From positions 62,001-126,000 of the forward strand of contig NZ_NNRI01000015.1 in assembly GCF_002270415.1 (NCBI RefSeq): DNA of 64,000 bases. Direction: 5' to 3'. This DNA is from Mesorhizobium sophorae. GTDB lineage: Bacteria > Pseudomonadota > Alphaproteobacteria > Rhizobiales > Rhizobiaceae. The notes beneath the pieces are model-generated. The model did not search any database and had not been told where the DNA came from. It saw nothing but the letters and a program-made list of their open reading frames with translations. This document shows positions 16,783 through 25,246 of the stretch, one piece after another. The number at the start of each line of letters is the position of its first letter. Positions within the stretch are counted from its first letter, which is position 1. A program made the translations under genes and the position numbers.

Positions 16783-18801
16783 TCAGGCGAAATCGCGCCT
16801 GATGCGCCGTGTTGCCGAGGCGTTGTGGACGAGCTTGCCTCGATCTCGCGCCTCGAGGCGCCAACTCAGGTTGAAATGCGTTTCATCGGCCGTCAGTTCG
16901 GTCACCGCCGTCGCTTCGGTGTCGGCATCGTCGCTGGCAATCGCCCAGCGGTATTCGGTGACGAGCTTGGCCGACAGCGGATCGTCGACGCGGATGCTCA
17001 TCGTGTCGCTGTTGGCTGACGACACTGTGATGGCGCGATCGTCATAACGCCTGCGTCCATGGTCGGAACTTAGCGCGATGGTCTGCACAGCCGAGCCGAC
17101 GTCGTCAGTGACAATGCGGCGGTCGAAACCGTCATCCAACGTCGTTGTCGGCACCGGCGGCGCGGTCTCGGCGGGCTCGAAACGGACGTCACGGTCGCGC
17201 GGCGATGGCGGGCGTATCGGGAGCATCACCGTGCTGTCGCCGCTCGCCACAGAGAGCGTCGACAATTTCGGCTGCGGCCACAGGATCGGCCAATGCTGGT
17301 TGGCCAGCGCCAACCGAATGCGGTGGCCCTTGGGCACGGTGCGGGCAAAATCATTGAGCTTCAGCCGCACGCGGAACGGTGTTCCCACCGGACACGGCGT
17401 CGGATGCTCATGGCTGTCCCGATGGCTGAGGTTGAGCACGCCGTATGTCATCAGCGCCGAGGTGCCGTCGGGATAGACGTCGCAGAGCCTGGCAGCGAAA
17501 TTGACGTGTGGCTGATCGACGCTTACGAGCAGATCGAGTTCCGGCGCGCCGAGCAATGTGACGTCATCGTCGAACGGTGCGGTGTCGAAGCAGAGTGCGA
17601 GACCATCCTCGCGGCGCTGGTCGATGGGCATATCAGGACACGAGCCGCCATAGCCGCCCCAGCGGCCGCAATCGCGACCCGCAGTCGCGGGCGAGCAGAC
17701 CGAAAGCGTCGCCCCCGGCTCGGGCTCGCTGCTCAGTCTGGTGGCATTCAGATGCAGTGCGCGGCGCTCGATGCGTGGCGACGGCCACTGATCCTCGGCG
17801 GCCCAACTGCCGGCATGATCGGGCAGGTAAAAAGGTTGCGGGCGTTCCTCGCCGGTGATCCAGACGCGGTAGAGCGGCTCATCCATGATGCCCGTGTCTT
17901 CGCCGCAGAGCCAATAGCGCCACCAGCGCAGGGCCTCCTGTAGATAGCCTATCAACGGTCCTGGCGCGCCACGGCAGGGATAGGCATGCGACCATGGCCC
18001 GACGATGCCGAGCTTCGGTCCTGGAAGATGCTCGAGCAGGCGCGGCACGAAGTTCGAGTAGCTGTCCTCCCAGCCGCAGACCGCCATGACAGCGCATTCG
18101 ATGGCCGCATGATCCTCGCAGACCGAACCCTGTCGCCAGTAGTCGTTGCGGCGCTGGTGCTCGAGCCAGATTTCCGACAGCGAGCGTGTCGCCTCAAGAC
18201 GGCTCAGCCACATGGCGCGCCAGGCGTCGCCGACGATCTGCGGGTCGGGCGCCATCGCCTTCTTCACCAGCATGAAGTTCGACCACATCTCCTGTTCGGT
18301 CAGCAGCGCGCCGCCCATATAGTGGATGTCGTCGGCATAGCGGTCGTCGGTGGCGCAGTTGGTGATGATGGCCTTCAACGCCGGCGGCCGGCGCGCAGCG
18401 ACCTGCAGCGCGTTGAAGCCGCCCCAGGAGATGCCGGTCATGCCGACATTGCCGTTGCACCAGGTTCGCGCGGCGAGATGGGCGATGATCTCGCAGGCGT
18501 CTTCCTGTTCGCGCGGCAGATATTCGTCGGCGAGGTCGCCATCGGAATCGCCGGAACCCCTTATGTCGATGCGGGCGCAGGCAATGCCATGGCCGGCGAG
18601 CCAGGGATGGATATCAGTGTCGCGGGCGACAGTGCCGTCACGCCGGCGATAAGGCACCATTTCGACGACGACAGGCACCTTGCCTTGGGTGCGCGGGCGC
18701 CACAAAGTGACAGCGATGCGCGTGCCGTCAGCCAGCACGATCCAGAGCGGATCGATGGTTTCGACGGCAAAGGGAAACTCGGTTCGTACCACAGCAGGCA
18801 T
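16783..18801 (-). CDS. CocE/NonD-family alpha/beta hydrolase (peptidase S15-like)
   Basis: A 672-residue intracellular hydrolase without signal peptide. The alpha/beta hydrolase domain shows the oxyanion Tyr in VPYRRRDG, RGSGDSDG, the nucleophile Ser in GMTGISWGG (about 144), a candidate acid in VCGWEDSYSN, and the base His in GPWSHAYP (about 285). A C-terminal jelly-roll (about 335-560) is typical of CocE and Xaa-Pro dipeptidyl-peptidases; about 110 further residues look like an added domain. Members cleave esters such as cocaine or Xaa-Pro peptides. It heads the importer operon 13 bases behind the second 24-bp operator, so it probably hydrolyses the imported compound. The exact bond cleaved is unknown. 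Confidence 0.88.
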   Translation of the reverse strand: MPAVVRTEFPFAVETIDPLWIVLADGTRIAVTLWRPRTQGKVPVVVEMVPYRRRDGTVARDTDIHPWLAGHGIACARIDIRGSGDSDGDLADEYLPREQEDACEIIAHLAARTWCNGNVGMTGISWGGFNALQVAARRPPALKAIITNCATDDRYADDIHYMGGALLTEQEMWSNFMLVKKAMAPDPQIVGDAWRAMWLSRLEATRSLSEIWLEHQRRNDYWRQGSVCEDHAAIECAVMAVCGWEDSYSNFVPRLLEHLPGPKLGIVGPWSHAYPCRGAPGPLIGYLQEALRWWRYWLCGEDTGIMDEPLYRVWITGEERPQPFYLPDHAGSWAAEDQWPSPRIERRALHLNATRLSSEPEPGATLSVCSPATAGRDCGRWGGYGGSCPDMPIDQRREDGLALCFDTAPFDDDVTLLGAPELDLLVSVDQPHVNFAARLCDVYPDGTSALMTYGVLNLSHRDSHEHPTPCPVGTPFRVRLKLNDFARTVPKGHRIRLALANQHWPILWPQPKLSTLSVASGDSTVMLPIRPPSPRDRDVRFEPAETAPPVPTTTLDDGFDRRIVTDDVGSAVQTIALSSDHGRRRYDDRAITVSSANSDTMSIRVDDPLSAKLVTEYRWAIASDDADTEATAVTELTADETHFNLSWRLEARDRGKLVHNASATRRIRRDFA

Positions 18802-18813
18802 TCGCTAATTCGC

Positions 18814-18837
18814 CTTGTTGAACGTTCGTACAACAAG
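18814..18837. promoter_or_regulatory. 24-bp palindromic operator, copy 2 (predicted TetR/BetI site)
   Basis: Arms CTTGTTGAACG and CGTACAACAAG form an inverted repeat starting 13 bases before the start codon of the CocE-type hydrolase gene. Compared with the reverse complement of the copy at 6919-6942 only two of 24 positions differ. Having the same site before the first gene at each end of the block, and the TetR gene inside, is strong evidence for a shared regulon. A repressor bound here would cover or abut the promoter. Confidence 0.78.
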
Positions 18838-19160
18838 AGTATCTGCGATGCAATCCTGTTTGGTTCCTTTGACGTTGGAAGCGCGGTTGCCTCTGATCGC
18901 AACTGAAGGCGCGGTGATGGTTGCGGACCGCTAGAACAGCGTTGAATGCCACAGCCGATCAACTATCGATTTCTCGAATGATCCGTCGGGCCGAAAGCAG
19001 ACCGTCGATTTCGGGAGGAGGGCATCTTGGTCACCGGGCACGCGCTGTGAGCACATGCCCGGCATCTCCAAACGGTCTGACAGCGAGTTCCGTCTGGATG
19101 CAATAAAGCCGCGAGCGTGAGTCGGCGGACCCACTGCCGAACCCCCACTCCCCTGTCGGC
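18838..19160. other. Intergenic region between the two catabolic modules
   Basis: These 323 bases separate the hydrolase promoter from the 3' end of the FAD oxidoreductase gene. Short frames exist on both strands but none has a plausible product or ribosome binding site. I see no repeat or terminator hairpin. The promoter of the hydrolase-transporter operon must lie at its left end. Confidence 0.5.
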
Positions 19161-20330
19161 CTAGTGGGAAGCCTGACGGAATCGTTTTGCTGAAAACACG
19201 TCGAGTGCCTGCGGTTTTTCACCGCCGACGATCCAGTCGGTCAGGTACTTGGTAAAGCCAAGGGCGATGGCGAAGCCATGACCTGTCCAGGCAAATCCAT
19301 AGATGGTGTTGGACAGGGCAGCTAATGTGTCCACGATCGGGATGCCGTCAACGGCGCAACTCTCGACACGGGAAGCGTCGACCTTCAGGAACGAGCACTC
19401 GTCGATGAACGGCAATGTCGCGATGGCATCGGTCAGGCCGAGGGCTGTCGAGCTCAGTGATCCCTTCCAATGCCCCTCAGGCGTATAGGCGACACTTTGG
19501 CCGCCTGAGAGCATCAACGTTCCATCCTTGACCTGCTTCACCGACAGCTTTCGGTGGGCATGACCCAGAAGATGATTGATCTTTTTGCCGCGTGGATTGG
19601 TGACAAACATCATCTGCGGTATCTGCATGATGACGGGCATGATTTCCTGCGGCTGGAGAACCGGTTTCAGCAATGGCAGCACGCCGGTGTTGGCCAGGAG
19701 AACGAGTTTCTCGCCAACGGGCACGATTTGGCCACTCGTCAACTTCACGCCGGTCGCTCTGCCTTTGTTATGCAGGATTTCCGTGACGCGCGCGCCGGTC
19801 CGCAGGTTTGCCCCAGCCTTGCGTGCCTGTGAGGCGAATGCTCGCGTGGCGAAGCTGTGATCGCACACGCCGTCATTCGGGCAATAGACCGAGCCGATCA
19901 GATCGCCCGACAATTCCGGCTCACGTTCGAGCGTTTGTTCGCGGTTGAGAAGCTCGGAGGGAATGCCAAGCGCGTTCTGCACCATCGCCATGGCTTCCAT
20001 AGTGCCGCGCACTTCATGCTCGTGAGCGCCGTGGGGGATGTTGAAGAGATGCAGCCCACCGATCCGGCGGTAGCCAACGCCGCCTTCGAATTGCGCCTGA
20101 TACTTCGCCCAAAGCGGAAAGCTTGCAGTCGCGATCGGCAGTTCGCGCAAGTCGCGGCTGTTTGCGCGCACGCCCCGTTCGCCGGAGCCACCCGATGCAC
20201 CGGCCGCGATGTCGTCGGTTTCCAGCAGCGTAACGGTCTTGCCGGCCTGCGCCAGTTCGTAGGCCAGGCTCGCCCCATAGATACCGCCTCCAACGATTAC
20301 GATTTCAGACGCGGCGGCCTGTTTGGTCAT
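19161..20330 (-). CDS. FAD-dependent amine/amino acid oxidoreductase (DAO family, sarcosine oxidase beta-like)
   Basis: A 389-residue DAO-family flavoprotein. The FAD-binding Rossmann motif is at the N-terminus (IVIVGGGIYGASLAYELAQAG, about 10-30) and the family's C-terminal signature is GFAWTGHGFAIALGFTKYL (about 345-363). Relatives oxidise N-methyl or secondary amino acids (sarcosine, dimethylglycine, opines, D-amino acids). The gene follows the ABC ATPase gene by 62 bases and is the last member of the importer operon, so the imported compound is probably its substrate. It is not accompanied by the alpha, gamma and delta subunits of heterotetrameric sarcosine oxidase. Octopine/nopaline oxidase-like use is an alternative. 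Confidence 0.85.
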   Translation of the reverse strand: MTKQAAASEIVIVGGGIYGASLAYELAQAGKTVTLLETDDIAAGASGGSGERGVRANSRDLRELPIATASFPLWAKYQAQFEGGVGYRRIGGLHLFNIPHGAHEHEVRGTMEAMAMVQNALGIPSELLNREQTLEREPELSGDLIGSVYCPNDGVCDHSFATRAFASQARKAGANLRTGARVTEILHNKGRATGVKLTSGQIVPVGEKLVLLANTGVLPLLKPVLQPQEIMPVIMQIPQMMFVTNPRGKKINHLLGHAHRKLSVKQVKDGTLMLSGGQSVAYTPEGHWKGSLSSTALGLTDAIATLPFIDECSFLKVDASRVESCAVDGIPIVDTLAALSNTIYGFAWTGHGFAIALGFTKYLTDWIVGGEKPQALDVFSAKRFRQASH

Positions 20331-20392
20331 GGGGTCAGTTCCTTCTCAGATTTTTTTGTTGTGACTTCGCTTGTGCGGGAAGCGCAGCCAGC

Positions 20393-21163
20393 TCAGTTCA
20401 AGCCATTGCCGCCCGACAGGAATTGCCGGAAGCAGTCAGATCCGCCGGCGGCAAACATGTCTTGAGGAGAGCCCTCCACCTCAATCGCGCCCTTGTGCAG
20501 GAACACGATCTTGCTGGAGACGTCCCTGGCGAAGCTCATTTCATGGGTAACGACGAGCATCGTCCTGCCTTCCTCGGCGAGCGCGCGCATGACACGCAGG
20601 ACTTCGCCGACAAGTTCGGGGTCGAGCGCCGAGGTCGGCTCGTCGAACAGCATGACCTTCGGGTGCTGGGCCAGCGCACGGGCGATGGCCGCACGCTGCT
20701 GCTGACCGCCGGAGAGATGGGCCGGATAGTGATTGCGCTTTTCGGCAATGCCGACCTTTTCCAACAACGCCTCGGCTTCCGCAACGCAATCGGCGCGAGG
20801 GCGCTTCTGAACATGGATCGGGGCCTCAATCAGGTTCTCGAGGATCGTCATATGCGACCAGAGATTAAAGTTCTGAAACACCATCCCTATGCTCGCGCGC
20901 AAACGCTGCAACTGGCGCTTGTCCGTGCCGCCTGCCTTCGTCAGCCGGATGGCCTCCACGCCGACTTCAATCTGTCCGCTATCGGGCATCTCCAGCATGT
21001 TGATGCAGCGCAGCATCGTCGACTTGCCGGACCCGGAGGCGCCAAGGATGGAGACGACATCGCCTTCCATCGCCTCGAGCGAGATGCCCTTGAGCACCTC
21101 GAATGCGCCGAAGCTTTTGCGCAGTTCCGTCAGGCGCACGGCCGGCTTGGTCGGGTCGGTCAT
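20393..21163 (-). CDS. Polar amino acid ABC transporter ATP-binding protein (HisP/OccP type)
   Basis: A 256-residue ATPase with Walker A GASGSGKST, the Q-loop in GMVFQNFNLWSHMTILEN, signature LSGGQQQR and Walker B VMLFDEPTSALD, all typical of the histidine/glutamine/opine importer ATPases. The ATG at 21163 has AAGGAGG eight bases upstream, which decides the start over an in-frame ATG 23 codons earlier. It overlaps the preceding permease stop by four bases. It energises import through the two permeases. Confidence 0.92.
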   Translation of the reverse strand: MTDPTKPAVRLTELRKSFGAFEVLKGISLEAMEGDVVSILGASGSGKSTMLRCINMLEMPDSGQIEVGVEAIRLTKAGGTDKRQLQRLRASIGMVFQNFNLWSHMTILENLIEAPIHVQKRPRADCVAEAEALLEKVGIAEKRNHYPAHLSGGQQQRAAIARALAQHPKVMLFDEPTSALDPELVGEVLRVMRALAEEGRTMLVVTHEMSFARDVSSKIVFLHKGAIEVEGSPQDMFAAGGSDCFRQFLSGGNGLN

Positions 21164-21876
21164 AGAGATCCTCCTTGCCTCTGTGTCACGGGCGGCGGCC
21201 TTAGATCGGCGCTGAGCGTGTATTCGGCCCACAGAACGAGGCGCGTGATGGTGAAGTTGATGAAGAGGTAGGTCGCGGCCGCCACGATGAGGATTTCGAT
21301 GGCGCGGAAGGATTCGGAAATGAGCTCGGCAGCGAGACCGGTCACCTCCATCAGGGTGATGATGGAGGCCAGCGCCGTCGACTTGATCATCAGGATGAAC
21401 TCGTTACCGTATCCCGGCAAAGCATGGCGCAGGGCAAGCGGGAAGACGATGCGACGGTAAAGCGTGAAGGGTGACATGCCGCAGGCGCGCGCGGCCTCGA
21501 TCTGGCCTGGAGGGACCGAGAGCAATGCACCGCGAACGATTTCGCAGGCATAGGCGGCGGTGTTCAAGGTCAAGGCGATGAGCGCGCACCAATAAGGTTC
21601 GCGCAGAATAGGCCACAGAAAACTGGCTCGCACCGCATGGAACTGGCCAAGGCCATGATAGATGAGAAAAATTTGCACCAGCAGCGGCGTGGAGCGGAAG
21701 ATAAAGACGTAGAAGGACGCGGGCCAGATGAGCAGCCGCAAACCGGACAGCCGCGCCAAAGCGAGCATGACGGCCAGAATGGCACCCAGCCCCACTGAGG
21801 ATGACGCGAGCTGCAATGTTAGCGGCACCCCTGTCAGAAGCTTCAGCAGTGTCTCGTACAGGAACGGAATGTCCAT
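21160..21876 (-). CDS. Polar amino acid ABC transporter permease (HisM/OccM type)
   Basis: A 238-residue inner-membrane permease with five helices and the His/Glu/Gln/Arg/opine family signature (PLTLQLASSSVGLGAILAV near residue 20; coupling loop ARACGMSPFTLYRRIVFPLALR). The start ATG at 21876 overlaps the stop of the upstream permease (TGATG), so the longer open frame upstream is not needed. It is the partner of the next permease and ends within the ATPase start. Confidence 0.9.
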   Translation of the reverse strand: MDIPFLYETLLKLLTGVPLTLQLASSSVGLGAILAVMLALARLSGLRLLIWPASFYVFIFRSTPLLVQIFLIYHGLGQFHAVRASFLWPILREPYWCALIALTLNTAAYACEIVRGALLSVPPGQIEAARACGMSPFTLYRRIVFPLALRHALPGYGNEFILMIKSTALASIITLMEVTGLAAELISESFRAIEILIVAAATYLFINFTITRLVLWAEYTLSADLRPPPVTQRQGGSL

Positions 21877-22589
21877 CAGGCCCGCCCCATGCCGAGCCGG
21901 AGCCGCGCCTCGGTCCGCCGCAGAAGCCATGTCGAGAGTGATGAAATGGCCAGATACAGGACGCCGGCGGCGAAGAAGAATGTGAATGGCTGGCCGGTCG
22001 ATCCCGCTCCGATCTGCGCCTGTCGCAGGATTTCCACGAGCCCGGTGACCGAGACCAGGGCAGATTCCTTGAGCACGAGCTGCCACACATTGCCGAGACC
22101 CGGCAGGGCGTGCCGCAACACCAGCGGCGCGATGATGCGGCGGAACATCGTGCTCCCGGACATGCTGGCTGCGATCGCCGCTTCGATTTCTCCGACTGAT
22201 ACCGCGCGATAGGCACCGCGCATGACTTCGGTCTGATAGGCGCCCGACACCAGCCCGATTGCCAGCGCACCGGCCATGAAACCAGGCAGGCTGACAAAGC
22301 CCGAAATGCCGAACAGTCGGGCCAGCGGTGTCAGAACAGCACTTGAACCGAAGTAGAAGAGATAGATGACGAGAATGTCCGGTATTCCGCGAAGGACGGT
22401 GGTGTAGGCATCAGCGATCGAGCGCAGAAGAGGGCCGCCTTTGATCTTTGCCCACGCGCCCAGGCTCCCAACCAGGAGGCCGAACGCGTAGCCGGTCAAG
22501 GCCACGACCAGCGTCATCAGCGTGGCCTGAAGCAGGGCCGCTCCCCAGCCGGCCTTGCCAAATCCCAGAACGAAATCGGAAGCTGTCAT
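21876..22589 (-). CDS. Polar amino acid ABC transporter permease (HisQ/OccQ type)
   Basis: A 237-residue permease of the same family, with the opening ATLMTLVVALTGYAFGLLVG, the LRGIPDILVIYLFYFGSS segment typical of HisQ-like proteins and coupling loop AASMSGSTMFRRIIAPLVLR. An in-frame ATG 18 codons upstream is possible, but the residues it adds are polar and unlike the family. It lies 133 bases after the binding-protein gene and is coupled to the second permease. Confidence 0.9.
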   Translation of the reverse strand: MTASDFVLGFGKAGWGAALLQATLMTLVVALTGYAFGLLVGSLGAWAKIKGGPLLRSIADAYTTVLRGIPDILVIYLFYFGSSAVLTPLARLFGISGFVSLPGFMAGALAIGLVSGAYQTEVMRGAYRAVSVGEIEAAIAASMSGSTMFRRIIAPLVLRHALPGLGNVWQLVLKESALVSVTGLVEILRQAQIGAGSTGQPFTFFFAAGVLYLAISSLSTWLLRRTEARLRLGMGRA

Positions 22590-22722
22590 TGCGGAATCTC
22601 GTCGCGCAGGGCTGACGCGGACGTCTGTGAAATGAAGGTGCAAGCGTGCCGACCCGGCGCGGGGCCGCTCTTCAGCGACAGGAGGCGGTAAATTGCTGAA
22701 AAGCGGCCCGCGCTCGTTCGGT

Positions 22723-23559
22723 TCAATTCTTCACGGAGATATCGACGCCGAACCATCTCTCCGTCAGCGCCTTGTTGAAGCCGTCGGCGTTGACGTCGTG
22801 GATCGCGGCGTTGAACTTGTCCTTCAATGCGGTGTCGCTTTTGCGCAAGGCCACACTTGTTCCACTGGCCAGGACAAAGGTCGGTCCCACCAGCTCCGCC
22901 ACAGCCATGTCAGGCCTTTTCAGAGTCTCGGCAAGAACCGTGATGTTGGCCATTGTGAGATCTATGCGACCCGCCACCAGATCGAGATTGGCCTCGTCCT
23001 GCGTCTTGTACGATCTGACGGTGACCGCGTCCTTCAGATACGCGTCGACAAACTTGCCAGCGGTCGTCGATCCCTGGATGCCGAGGACCTTGCCCTTGAG
23101 TGCGGCGTCGAGCTTGCCGACAATCTCCTTTGAGCCGGCGGCTTTGTCGCGAAGGTCGAATTTGTCATGCCAGGGCAAGGCTTCGGCCAGACCGCTGCCC
23201 TTCAGCGCCAGGAAAGCGTTGGGCGCGGTGGAGTACGGATCCGAAAACGCGGCCACCTCCGCCCTTTCCGGAGTGACGCCCATCGACGCGATGATCGCAT
23301 CGAATTTTCCGGCGTTCAGTGCCGGCAGCATGCCGTCCCAATTCTGCGCGACGATCTCGCATTGCGCCTTCATGCGCTTGCACAATTCCTGGGCCAGATC
23401 GATCTCGTAGCCGGCAAGCGTGCCGTCCGGGAGCGTATAGTTCCAGGGCGCATAGGCGCCTTCCGTTGCGATGCGGATGTGGGTCGTGTCCTGGGCCAAC
23501 GCCTCGCCACAAAGCCCAGCCAGCGATAGCGCTGTGGCGAGAATGGTGTTTCTGATCAT
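22723..23559 (-). CDS. Amino acid/opine ABC transporter substrate-binding protein
   Basis: A 278-residue periplasmic binding protein (SBP_bac_3) with a Sec signal peptide (about 1-22, ending in LAQ). Lobe 1 opens with IRIATEGAYAPWNYTLPDGTLAGYEIDLA, whose polar-substrate contacts resemble lysine/arginine/ornithine- and octopine-binding proteins. GAYxPWN and GxxxGFEIDLA-like elements are visible at about 33-55. It is the first gene of the operon and is divergent from the LysR gene. The ligand is probably a basic or opine-like amino compound. Confidence 0.9.
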   Translation of the reverse strand: MIRNTILATALSLAGLCGEALAQDTTHIRIATEGAYAPWNYTLPDGTLAGYEIDLAQELCKRMKAQCEIVAQNWDGMLPALNAGKFDAIIASMGVTPERAEVAAFSDPYSTAPNAFLALKGSGLAEALPWHDKFDLRDKAAGSKEIVGKLDAALKGKVLGIQGSTTAGKFVDAYLKDAVTVRSYKTQDEANLDLVAGRIDLTMANITVLAETLKRPDMAVAELVGPTFVLASGTSVALRKSDTALKDKFNAAIHDVNADGFNKALTERWFGVDISVKN

Positions 23560-23744
23560 CGTAAAGTCCCTCTCTTCTTATGAACCGCTACGGCCTGCCG
23601 CCAACGATAGAAAAAAACAATAATCTCACTCGGGCCAGAGTGGGTCATCAGTTCCCCCTCAGTGACGATTATCGATCCAATTCAGACCAAAAACGGCTTA
23701 CTGCGATCGATTAGAGCGTAATCTTGCGAAGCATTCCAATATAA

Positions 23745-23759
23745 AATCTTGCGCAGATT
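23745..23759. promoter_or_regulatory. LysR-type binding site candidate (AATCT-TGCGC-AGATT)
   Basis: A perfect 15-base palindrome AATCT-n5-AGATT, which contains a T-N11-A element, lies in the 249-base divergent gap between the binding-protein gene and the LysR gene. The sub-motif TCTTGCG recurs at 23722-23728 and 23777-23783. Such repeated half-sites are typical of LysR recognition and activation sites. The assignment rests on position and symmetry only. Confidence 0.5.
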
Positions 23760-23808
23760 ATAGCTTTTTCCTATGGTCTTGCGAACGCGAAGCCGCGCAG
23801 GGATGGTG

Positions 23809-24714
23809 ATGAACTACAAGCAGCTTGAGGCCTTCCGGGCCGTCATGGAGGCAGGCACGGTGACGGGCGCGAGCGACCTCCTGCATATCGCCCAGCCCTC
23901 GGTCAGCGCGCATATTTCGAATCTGGAACATGCGCTGAAGATCCCGCTCTTCATTCGTCGGGCTGGGCGCCTGGTTCCGACGGCGGAAGCCTTGCTTCTC
24001 AATGAAGAGGTCGGCCGGATCGTCAAGGGAATGGCGAGGATAAGACGCCTGGCTGGCGATATTCAGCAACTGGAAGCCGGGCGCCTGATGATCGGCGTGT
24101 ATCCGGCTCTGGCAAGCATCGTGCTGCCGCGGTTTTTGAAGTCATTTGCCGGGCGCCACCCCAAGGCTCGCATGAGCCTGTTTCCGGCAGCCTCCTTGCG
24201 GATCGCGGAATTGACGGCCAACAAGGAGATCGACCTCGGCCTCATTCAGATGCCGGTCGTGGATCCCGCCATCGCCTGCGATCTGATCTTCCAGACGGAA
24301 TGCGTCTGCGTGGCGCCGCTCGACCATGCGTTCGCCGATGACAGCTTGATTGTTGCGCCCCAGATGGAGGGACAAAACTTCATTGCGCTTGGCCGCGAAG
24401 ATCGAACACGACAGGATATTGAACGCGTGCTTGATCACGCCGGCGTTGCCGTCGACTATCGTTTCGAAACACCGTTCGCCGATATGGCTTGCGCTCTGGC
24501 CGCGCAAGGCCTGGGCGTGTCGATCGTCGACCCGTTCTCCGCAGCCAGATGGGCAGGCAAATTGACGATACGCCCCTTCAGCCCGAATCTTATGTGCGAC
24601 ATCTACATGACCAGAAACAGAGCGCAGGTTTCGTCCATGCTGCAACAGGCGTTCGAACGGGAATTCCGGACGGCGCTTGAGGAGAATATGAGCGGAGGCG
24701 TTCACCTGTTCTAG
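23809..24714 (+). CDS. LysR-family regulator (OccR/NocR-like position)
   Basis: A 301-residue LysR protein. The winged helix-turn-helix is at the N-terminus (QLEAFRAVMEAGTVTGASDLL, then IAQPSVSAHISNLEHALKIPLF), followed by a LysR substrate-binding domain (about 90-295). I chose the ATG at 23809 because MNYKQLEAF aligns with family starts and AGGGA precedes it. It is transcribed divergently from the binding-protein/permease/ATPase/oxidoreductase operon, the arrangement of octopine and nopaline catabolic regulons, and very probably activates it in response to the imported compound. Confidence 0.9.
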   Translation: MNYKQLEAFRAVMEAGTVTGASDLLHIAQPSVSAHISNLEHALKIPLFIRRAGRLVPTAEALLLNEEVGRIVKGMARIRRLAGDIQQLEAGRLMIGVYPALASIVLPRFLKSFAGRHPKARMSLFPAASLRIAELTANKEIDLGLIQMPVVDPAIACDLIFQTECVCVAPLDHAFADDSLIVAPQMEGQNFIALGREDRTRQDIERVLDHAGVAVDYRFETPFADMACALAAQGLGVSIVDPFSAARWAGKLTIRPFSPNLMCDIYMTRNRAQVSSMLQQAFEREFRTALEENMSGGVHLF

Positions 24715-24769
24715 CCGTGCGGCAGAGCCTTCGACCTGACGTGGTCGCGACTTCATCTCAACCAGGACT

Positions 24770-24996
24770 ACAAGCTTTCCGGCGTCATTGCAGCGCCTTT
24801 GGGCGGCCTGTCTTTCGCTGTGTTCGAACGCGTCGGGAAGCTCTCCAGTTCCTGGGCTCATCCCAAGCGCCCGCCCCTCCTCACGCCACGTGGCGACCGC
24901 TGCTTCGACTTCGGCGAGGATCGCCTTCGCCCTGTCGCTCCATCTCTGGCACGGTAGCGCATCTGGCGATCTATGATCGGAATTTGCGAGGATCAT
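24770..24996 (-). pseudogene. HipA kinase C-terminal remnant
   Basis: The translation includes DRAKAILAEVEAAVATWREEG, then GRALGMSPG and PDAFEHSERQAAQRR, which matches the last helices of HipA-type serine/threonine kinases of type II toxin-antitoxin systems. Only about 60-70 of some 420 residues remain, and no kinase domain or HipB partner is nearby. This is therefore a decayed remnant, in line with mobile or genomic-island DNA next to guaA. Confidence 0.5.
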
Positions 24997-25246
24997 GGCG
25001 TGGCTTAGCTGCGCTTGCAGCGACTGCTATGTCGAGCCGGGTACAAAGCAAACCCGCCTAATTGTACGCTATTTTACGCTAGAACTCTCTTGCCCTCTGA
25101 GGCGGCTTTACACAGGCCGGGACTTGGATGCAGATTGGATTTGCTAGTGTTGAGAAGTGGATAAACGCCACTTGGGGCGAGTATGGAACGGGCAGAACGG
25201 CAGCGCAAATCGCTGCCGAAGCTCCGCTATTGCCGCCGAATACCCG

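Noticed and set aside
23773..23808. Longer N-terminus for the LysR regulator from an earlier ATG
   Set aside because: The added residues are unlike LysR starts, and the region overlaps the third TCTTGCG half-site in the promoter; the ATG at 23809 fits better.
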